Below, one piece after another: positions 58,776 to 64,000 of a DNA stretch of 64,000 bases. The position numbers were made by a program, and so were the translations under genes. Under the pieces are notes generated by a model. The model saw nothing but the letters and a program-made list of their open reading frames with translations, had not been told where the DNA came from and did no database searches. Every line of letters starts with the position of its first letter. Positions within the stretch are counted from its first letter, which is position 1. This DNA is from Vibrio gigantis (GTDB taxonomy: Bacteria > Pseudomonadota > Gammaproteobacteria > Enterobacterales > Vibrionaceae), in assembly GCF_024347515.1 (NCBI RefSeq), contig NZ_AP025492.1:2356001-2420000 (forward strand), given 5' to 3'.

Positions 58776-60221
58776 ATGACAGCCGAATTAAGAAAAACGA
58801 AAATCGTCACAACGCTAGGCCCTTCTACTGATAAAGGTAACGTGCTTGAAGAGATCATCAAAGCCGGTGCCAATATCGTCCGTATGAACTTCTCTCACGG
58901 CACTAGCAATGACCATATACAACGCGCAGAAAAAGTCAGAGCAATAGCAAAAAGACACGGCACTCAAATCGCTATCCTCGGTGACTTACAAGGTCCCAAG
59001 ATTCGTGTGTCGACATTCAAAGATGGTAAAATCCAATTGGCCGTTGGCGACCAATTTACTCTCGATAGCAGCCTAGGTTTAGGTGAAGGCAACCAACAAG
59101 CTGTTGGCCTTGATTACAAAGAACTGCCTAACGACGTATCCGCCGGCGATATCCTGTTGCTTGACGATGGACGTGTACAACTGAAAGTAACCAAAGTGGA
59201 AGGTTGCCGTGTTCACACCGAAGTTATCATTGGTGGCCCTCTCTCCAATAACAAAGGCATCAACAAAAAAGGCGGTGGCCTTTCCGCGGAAGCGCTAACA
59301 GAAAAAGACAAGCGCGATATCGTCACCGCAGCACAAATCAAAGTGGATTACCTAGCCGTGTCTTTCCCACGCAACGGTGAAGACATGCACTACGCTCGTC
59401 AGCTTGCACGGGAAGCTGGTTTAGAAGCTCACTTAGTGGCAAAAGTGGAACGAGCAGAGACGGTAGCCACTGTTGAGAACATGGATGACATCATAATGGC
59501 CTCAGATGTGGTCATGGTGGCTCGTGGTGACCTCGGAGTAGAAATTGGTGACCCTGAGTTAGTCGGTGTGCAAAAACAGCTTATACGCCGTGCTAGAGCG
59601 CTTAACCGAACAGTGATCACTGCAACTCAGATGATGGAATCAATGATTTCAGCGCCAATGCCAACACGTGCAGAAGTAATGGACGTTGCCAATGCGGTAC
59701 TGGATGGCACCGACGCGGTGATGCTTTCAGGTGAAACCGCGGCAGGTGATTACCCAGTCGAAACCGTAAAATCAATGGCAGAAGTGTGTATTGGTGCAGA
59801 GAAAATGGCGGGTGTTAACCAATCTAATTACCGTATTGATCGCACCTTTGTTACCGCAGAAGAAACCGTTTCTATGGCGACTATCTACTCTGCAAACCAC
59901 ATGGAAGGCATTAAAGGCGTAGTCACTCTCACCGAGTCAGGCCGCACTGCTCTTATGATGTCTCGATTAAGTGCTGACATGCCTATCTACGCACTGTCTC
60001 GCAACGAAGGAACGCTTAATCGCTGTACCTTATACCGAGGCGTGACGCCTATCTACTTCGAGACAGAAGCCAAAGACAGCTTTGACATTGCACTATCTAC
60101 GCTCACCTGTCTTAAGGAGAAAGGACACCTTAAGTTTGGCGACCTAGTGATCGTCACTCAAGGCGATATTATGGATGTGGCGGGGTCAACCAACTGTATG
60201 AGAATCTTACCTGTCACCTAA
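58776..60221 (+). CDS. pykA: pyruvate kinase (PykA type)
   Basis: Pyruvate kinase makes ATP and pyruvate from phosphoenolpyruvate and ADP. The 481-residue protein is closer to E. coli PykA (AMP-activated isozyme II) than Pyk[69 protein letters not shown] and [19 protein letters not shown]. The catalytic Lys is in LVAKVERAE and the Mg/phosphate site is MFSLGETAAG-like [16 protein letters not shown]. The C-terminal domain closes with [25 protein letters not shown] precedes the start. Its terminator is near-perfect. Confidence 0.96.
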   Translation: MTAELRKTKIVTTLGPSTDKGNVLEEIIKAGANIVRMNFSHGTSNDHIQRAEKVRAIAKRHGTQIAILGDLQGPKIRVSTFKDGKIQLAVGDQFTLDSSLGLGEGNQQAVGLDYKELPNDVSAGDILLLDDGRVQLKVTKVEGCRVHTEVIIGGPLSNNKGINKKGGGLSAEALTEKDKRDIVTAAQIKVDYLAVSFPRNGEDMHYARQLAREAGLEAHLVAKVERAETVATVENMDDIIMASDVVMVARGDLGVEIGDPELVGVQKQLIRRARALNRTVITATQMMESMISAPMPTRAEVMDVANAVLDGTDAVMLSGETAAGDYPVETVKSMAEVCIGAEKMAGVNQSNYRIDRTFVTAEETVSMATIYSANHMEGIKGVVTLTESGRTALMMSRLSADMPIYALSRNEGTLNRCTLYRGVTPIYFETEAKDSFDIALSTLTCLKEKGHLKFGDLVIVTQGDIMDVAGSTNCMRILPVT

Positions 60222-60263
60222 TGTTTGACCATAAGGCAAAGCGATTTACCTAATCTCAGAGGC

Positions 60264-60302
60264 AAAAAAGGGTTATCGAACCAAGTTCAATAACCCTTTT
60301 TT
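60264..60302. terminator. bidirectional terminator between pykA and the patatin gene
   Basis: A 13-bp stem (60264-60276 with 60290-60302) with an inner GAAC/GTTC pair, A run on the left and T run on the right. Confidence 0.9.
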
Positions 60303-60366
60303 CATTTCAGAACACGACTCACTAACCATCTGGTTAAACAGCATGCTAACTCATCAACTTCGAGAA

Positions 60367-61581
60367 TTACTTGCCAGCAGCAATGGTGGCTAACTGGGAT
60401 ATATGCGAGTTACGAGCATTTTCCGTTGAGGTGTAGGTTTCTACAAACCGGTAACCAGCTTCTAAGCCCAATTCATAATCGTGCAACAGCTCTTCTTTGT
60501 CGCTCATTAATGAACTCGATTTTAGCGGCTGGCTTGGTGCTATCTGCACCACAAACGCATCGTCTGGTGGAGAATTCAAAAAATCCTGAGTTAATGAATA
60601 TGTCTGATAATGCACCATCAGCATATCAGCTAACCCTGAATCAAACTTATCTCCAATTAAATGACTTAAGCGGTAAATATCATCAGCGCCAAACAACCAT
60701 CGCCCACCATTAAGTAAATCCAAATGTCCACGGTCACGTTTCTGCTCTTTCGATCGCATAATTTGTTGTTGGAAGAAAGAGGTCCAGTCGGTTTTCCACT
60801 GTTCCACCTTCTGCTGCCAATGGCCTTGAACACTATCGAAAGATTCGCGGAACCATTCAAGTTCTTCCGCAGATATCGGTTTAGGTACTTTGACTGAAGA
60901 TCCCTTGACTGGTGCTTCAACCAAATGACCATTATCTTCTTCAACCACAGGCTCAGTGCGAATCACTACAATAGAGCGAGCTTGTCTTCTCCACGCTTCC
61001 TGAACCGGTATGCATGCTGATACACCACCGTCCACATAAGCACTGTCACCAATAAAGATTTCATCATTATACAAACGAGGAATGGCGCAGGTCGCAATCA
61101 TCACTTTGTACCAATCTTTGCCCAGTAACGGGAAGTAATGGTCTCGTAAGTCTTTAGAATCCGTTACAGCCGCATAGAAATGGCGATCGCCTAGCGTTTG
61201 TCTCCCTAAATCCAGATCGAGCTTATAAGGGTAAGCCATAATTTGTTCTAGCGCCCATTCCAACCCTAGATTTTTTCTATGTCGAATATAAGAAAAGAGA
61301 TTGAAAAACTCTGGTGAGGTTGTGAGGTCGAGAACAAAAGAACGGCCAAGGCCTTTATCGCGGCATAGATAAGCGCATAAATTAAGCGCACCTGCTGAGG
61401 TACCAAAAAATTCGTCGAAAGGATCAAAATTAGAGAGAAGAAAGGAATCTAGCACTCCAGAAGTAAAAATACTTCGCTGTCCGCCACCTTGAGCGACCAG
61501 TGCTGTTTTTCCAGCAATAAACTTAGCGTAATAATCTAAGTCTATTGCTGAATCAATATTGGTTATAATCCCACTATTCAT
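60367..61581 (-). CDS. patatin-like phospholipase family protein
   Basis: Patatin-type lipid acyl hydrolases use a Ser-Asp dyad. This 404-residue protein shows the oxyanion loop GGGQRSIF (32-39), the nucleophile elbow GTSAG (60-64, Ser62), and DGG (184-186, Asp184). The C-terminal 200 residues are helical and carry a charged, Lys/Gln-rich stretch. No signal peptide is seen, so the protein is cytoplasmic or effector-like. It resembles the YjjU-like group of bacterial patatins; the substrate is unknown. It is convergent with pykA. Confidence 0.88.
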   Translation of the reverse strand: MNSGIITNIDSAIDLDYYAKFIAGKTALVAQGGGQRSIFTSGVLDSFLLSNFDPFDEFFGTSAGALNLCAYLCRDKGLGRSFVLDLTTSPEFFNLFSYIRHRKNLGLEWALEQIMAYPYKLDLDLGRQTLGDRHFYAAVTDSKDLRDHYFPLLGKDWYKVMIATCAIPRLYNDEIFIGDSAYVDGGVSACIPVQEAWRRQARSIVVIRTEPVVEEDNGHLVEAPVKGSSVKVPKPISAEELEWFRESFDSVQGHWQQKVEQWKTDWTSFFQQQIMRSKEQKRDRGHLDLLNGGRWLFGADDIYRLSHLIGDKFDSGLADMLMVHYQTYSLTQDFLNSPPDDAFVVQIAPSQPLKSSSLMSDKEELLHDYELGLEAGYRFVETYTSTENARNSHISQLATIAAGK

Positions 61582-61622
61582 TATTCCCTGAGTATAAAAA
61601 CTCAGCCTCGCAATAAATGGTA

Positions 61623-61712
61623 TTAACTACCAATCGCAATAAAGCCAAATGAAAGAATGATTGTGTAGATAAACACGGTTATTTGTAGGGCATTTTTCAG
61701 ATTATGGTCCAT
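61623..61712 (-). CDS. YnhF-type small membrane protein, 29 residues
   Basis: This frame runs on the minus strand from ATG at 61712 to TAA at 61623. The product starts MDHNLKNALQITVFIYTI and ends in GFIAIGS: a short polar N-terminus, then one membrane helix. Length (29) and the pattern match E. coli YnhF, MSTDLKFSL followed by a helix, a small inner-membrane protein of unknown role. AGAGGTG lies four bases before the ATG. It lies between the patatin gene and a divergent outer-membrane protein gene. Confidence 0.7.
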   Translation of the reverse strand: MDHNLKNALQITVFIYTIILSFGFIAIGS

Positions 61713-61857
61713 AGACACCTCTGGCTTATTATTAATTTGTCGAGTCTCTATTTAAGTACTATCAGGTGTGTGAAGTATCTTCAAGAATCGTCGAAATTAG
61801 TCGCACAATATTGATGTAACCATCACAATTAGTAAGTGTATGGATAAGGATATACTC

Positions 61858-62451
61858 ATGAATAACAAAGCAAATATGATGGCACTGATTACGCTTCTCT
61901 CTGTTTCAAGCGCGTATGCTTCGCCAGAGATCATCATTACTCCGATGGTGGGTTATACCGGCGGTGGCAGTGTCGAAGATCAAGACGGTAAAACCTATGA
62001 CATGAAAGGCTCTGAAAACTATACCTTTGCGATTGAAACACCACTTGAGAAAGGACGTATTGGCTTTTTCTACTCCAATCAAAGCTCCAACTTGGAAACG
62101 CTAAACCTTAGCTCTTCAATCCAATACCTGCATTTACAAAGCAGCATCTACTACCCTGCTTCGCCTGTGTTGTCCGGTTATCTAGGGTTAGGCCTTGGTG
62201 CATCTTACGTCGATGTAGACTGGGCAAAAGATAAGTATGGATTCTCAACGTCTATCTTTGGTGGTTTAGAATACAAATTTAGCGACCGCTTAGCTTTAAA
62301 CACTCAAGTACGTTGGCTTGGTACGGTTGTCGATAACGACACCTCTGGTGTTTGTAACATACCAAGCACTGGGCAAGACTGCATTATCCGCTTTGATACC
62401 GATTGGATGAATCAATTCCAAGCCAATGTCGGGTTGAGTTTTACGTTCTAG
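61858..62451 (+). CDS. small outer-membrane beta-barrel protein
   Basis: The 197-residue product has a signal peptide (MNNKANMMALITLLSVSSAYA) and a mature part of about eight alternating strands that ends NVGLSFTF with a C-terminal Phe. The two cysteines in VCNIPSTGQDCI can form a disulfide in an extracellular loop. It is reminiscent of OmpW/Ail-size barrels, but I cannot assign it to a named family. A frame extends to 61840; the ATG at 61858 is used, with AAGGA eight bases before it. Function is unknown. Confidence 0.72.
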   Translation: MNNKANMMALITLLSVSSAYASPEIIITPMVGYTGGGSVEDQDGKTYDMKGSENYTFAIETPLEKGRIGFFYSNQSSNLETLNLSSSIQYLHLQSSIYYPASPVLSGYLGLGLGASYVDVDWAKDKYGFSTSIFGGLEYKFSDRLALNTQVRWLGTVVDNDTSGVCNIPSTGQDCIIRFDTDWMNQFQANVGLSFTF

Positions 62452-62471
62452 TTACTTACTGTCCCTAACAA

Positions 62472-62506
62472 AATGAAAAAGTCAGCTCAATGCTGGCTTT
62501 TTCATT
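62472..62506. terminator. bidirectional terminator between two outer-membrane protein genes
   Basis: An approximately 14-bp stem centred on TCAAT (62472-62506) between convergent genes, with A/T runs on the two sides. Confidence 0.8.
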
Positions 62507-62529
62507 ATTAAAACGTGTTTTAGTTCGGG

Positions 62530-62934
62530 TTAGAACTTATAGGTAACACCCAGAGCACCGCCTACTTGCAACTCAACACCTTTATACATGTCGAGCTCAG
62601 GATGAACTTGTGCGTAAGCATTCCAGCCTTCATAGAAATTCACTTTTACACCAAGAGGCACACGTAAACCAAAGTCGTCATTCCATTCAGCCCAAGCACC
62701 AGCACCGACGTACCAGCTTAACGGAGCTTCAGTCTCGAACTGACCACGCTTCCATATGTAGTCGAATGCCGCGCCGTCATTACCAACAGTCGCACGGTAT
62801 TTCTGATCAAATTCCACAACGACACTCAGGTCTTGGTCAATGGCGAGTCCAACTTCCAAAGCTGGAGCTTCAGAAGCGTGAGCAAAAGAGGCTCCGCTGC
62901 AGCACATAAGGCCGATCAAGTAACGTTGTTTCAT
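62530..62934 (-). CDS. small putative outer-membrane protein, 134 residues
   Basis: The product has a signal peptide (MKQRYLIGLMCCSGASFAHA) and a mature part of about 114 residues with beta-strand alternation and a C-terminal Phe (GGALGVTYKF). It is acidic and aromatic. That is short for a barrel (about six strands), so it may be a monomeric small barrel or a periplasmic beta protein. I cannot place it in a named family. It is convergent with the other small barrel gene and precedes ptsG in the same direction after a separate terminator. Confidence 0.6.
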   Translation of the reverse strand: MKQRYLIGLMCCSGASFAHASEAPALEVGLAIDQDLSVVVEFDQKYRATVGNDGAAFDYIWKRGQFETEAPLSWYVGAGAWAEWNDDFGLRVPLGVKVNFYEGWNAYAQVHPELDMYKGVELQVGGALGVTYKF

Positions 62935-63116
62935 AATATTCTCAGACTTTGTTTAAAAAACAGTAGATTACTTAAATCACAACTGATGTTGTCATCATAA
63001 AGTTAAAGATAAGAATTACCCAAAGCAGGTAATTGAGCATCAGTACATTGAGCTAGTCGATAACTGATTGAGTGGAAAAGAATAAGTGTAGGAAGAACTT
63101 CCATAAGGCAGAAACA

Positions 63117-63142
63117 AAAAAGGAGGCCTTTCGGCCTCCTTT
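63117..63142 (-). terminator. ptsG terminator
   Basis: A 10-bp GC-rich stem (63119-63128 with 63133-63142) with a TTTC loop; the A run on its left provides the U tract. Confidence 0.9.
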
Positions 63143-63162
63143 CAATCTATTGAATCAGTAGA

Positions 63163-64000
63163 TTAACCGTTGTTACGAATCCACTCATCCATGTCTGTCT
63201 TAAGGTTGTCAGACTTAGTACCGAAGATAGCTTGAACGCCACCAGCAACTACAACAACACCTGCAGCGCCTAGTTTCTTCAGTTTGTCTTGGTCAACAAC
63301 TGCTGTATCAGCAACTGCAACACGTAGACGAGTAATACAAGCGTCAAGACCAGTGATGTTAGCTTTACCACCGAATGCAGCAACTAGCTCACCAGCAAGT
63401 TCAGAACCAGTCGCAACTGACTCTTCTTCTGTCTCGTCTTCACGGCCTGGAGTTTTAAGGTCTAGAGCTTTAATCACAGTGCGGAATACGATGTAGTAAA
63501 TTGCAGCGTAAGCAATACCACATACAACCATTAGACCCATCTTAGACGCGTGGCCAGATAGAACTAGGAAGTCGATTAGACCGTGTGAGAAAGATGTACC
63601 GTGTACAAAACCTAGAGTGTTCGCAAGAACGTATGCAGAACCAGCTAGTAGAGCGTGGATTGCGTACAGTACTGGAGCAACGAATAGGAAAGAGAATTCG
63701 ATTGGTTCAGTGATACCCGTTAGGAATGAAGTCAACGCAGCAGAAGCCATGATACCCATTACTTTAGCGCGGTTTTCAGGCTTAGCTGAGTGTGCAATCG
63801 CGATTGCAGCAGCAGGTAGACCGAACATCTTGAACATGTAACCACCAGCTAGCTGACCGAAGCCATTGCCCGCTGCACGAGATGCGTCATCAGCAACTAA
63901 GTAACAAGTAAGAACACCGTTTTGAGTTTCGCCAGCAGCGTTTACACAAGTACCAGCTTCAAAGAAGAATGGTACGTTCCAAACGTGGTGAAGACCAAAT
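63163..64000 (-). CDS. ptsG: PTS glucose transporter subunit IIBC, C-terminal part
   Basis: The gene continues past the right edge; about 279 residues of the C-terminal side are visible, starting [16 protein letters not shown]. The IIC end holds the [14 protein letters not shown] motif with the substrate-site Glu. After a linker ([15 protein letters not shown]) comes the IIB domain with the phosphorylation Cys in [13 protein letters not shown], and the end [20 protein letters not shown]. It phosphorylates glucose while moving it in. In the known E. coli system Mlc, encoded at 57239-58456 here, represses ptsG and is titrated by its IIB domain. An internal ATG at 63837 is not the start, since the frame is open upstream. 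Confidence 0.95.
   Translation of the reverse strand, partial: FGLHHVWNVPFFFEAGTCVNAAGETQNGVLTCYLVADDASRAAGNGFGQLAGGYMFKMFGLPAAAIAIAHSAKPENRAKVMGIMASAALTSFLTGITEPIEFSFLFVAPVLYAIHALLAGSAYVLANTLGFVHGTSFSHGLIDFLVLSGHASKMGLMVVCGIAYAAIYYIVFRTVIKALDLKTPGREDETEEESVATGSELAGELVAAFGGKANITGLDACITRLRVAVADTAVVDQDKLKKLGAAGVVVVAGGVQAIFGTKSDNLKTDMDEWIRNNG

Overview
The window reads as a piece of the main chromosome of a Vibrio, most likely of the V. splendidus clade. The evidence is gene content and order: aat-bpt-infA next to clpA-clpS-cspD and icd-rluE, a pflB/pflA region, prkA-yeaH-spoVR, imuA-imuB-dnaE2, cheV, mlc-pykA and ptsG. Codon use and base composition look moderate in GC, with AT-rich intergenic regions. 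Species level is inference only. No rRNA, tRNA or CRISPR array was seen.

Layout. Positions 1-13000 are mostly housekeeping: yciN, aroA, a glycine-zipper envelope protein, the two N-end-rule aminoacyl transferases aat and bpt (translationally coupled), infA, the ClpAS unfoldase and its adaptor (which act on the substrates those transferases mark), the cold-shock-like cspD, the monomeric isocitrate dehydrogenase, rluE and a general porin. Positions 13000-28400 hold dinG, a TSUP permease, priC-rsmS, a heptanucleotide tandem repeat, the ribosomal oxygenase roxA, a chemoreceptor, emrD, a lipoprotein S9 oligopeptidase, xthA and a large secreted ImpA/M60-type zinc protease. Positions 28475-31652 are a four-gene basic amino acid ABC transporter.

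Positions 31890-40100 form a fermentation neighbourhood: a glycine-tract lipoprotein, a DUF3360 membrane protein with an FNR-like box upstream, pyruvate formate-lyase pflB, an LpxR-type lipid A deacylase, and the PFL activase. Then come yfbU, a MipA/OmpV protein, the prkA-yeaH-spoVR stress operon, sohB and yciK. A complete IS3-family element (49035-50326, 3-bp target duplication) lies just before the SOS mutasome imuA-imuB-dnaE2, whose LexA box is intact. The right end carries cheV, the glucose repressor mlc divergent from pykA with a CRP-like palindrome between them, a patatin-like phospholipase, a 29-residue YnhF-type membrane protein, two small outer-membrane barrels, and the 3' part of ptsG, whose gene product titrates Mlc in the known E. 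coli system.

I did not find a clearly new multi-gene system. The best leads are the DUF3360 protein paired with PFL, the heptanucleotide arrays (ATCTNGY pattern) at two loci, repeated operator-like elements upstream of prkA, the porin and icd, and two very small membrane-protein reading frames.
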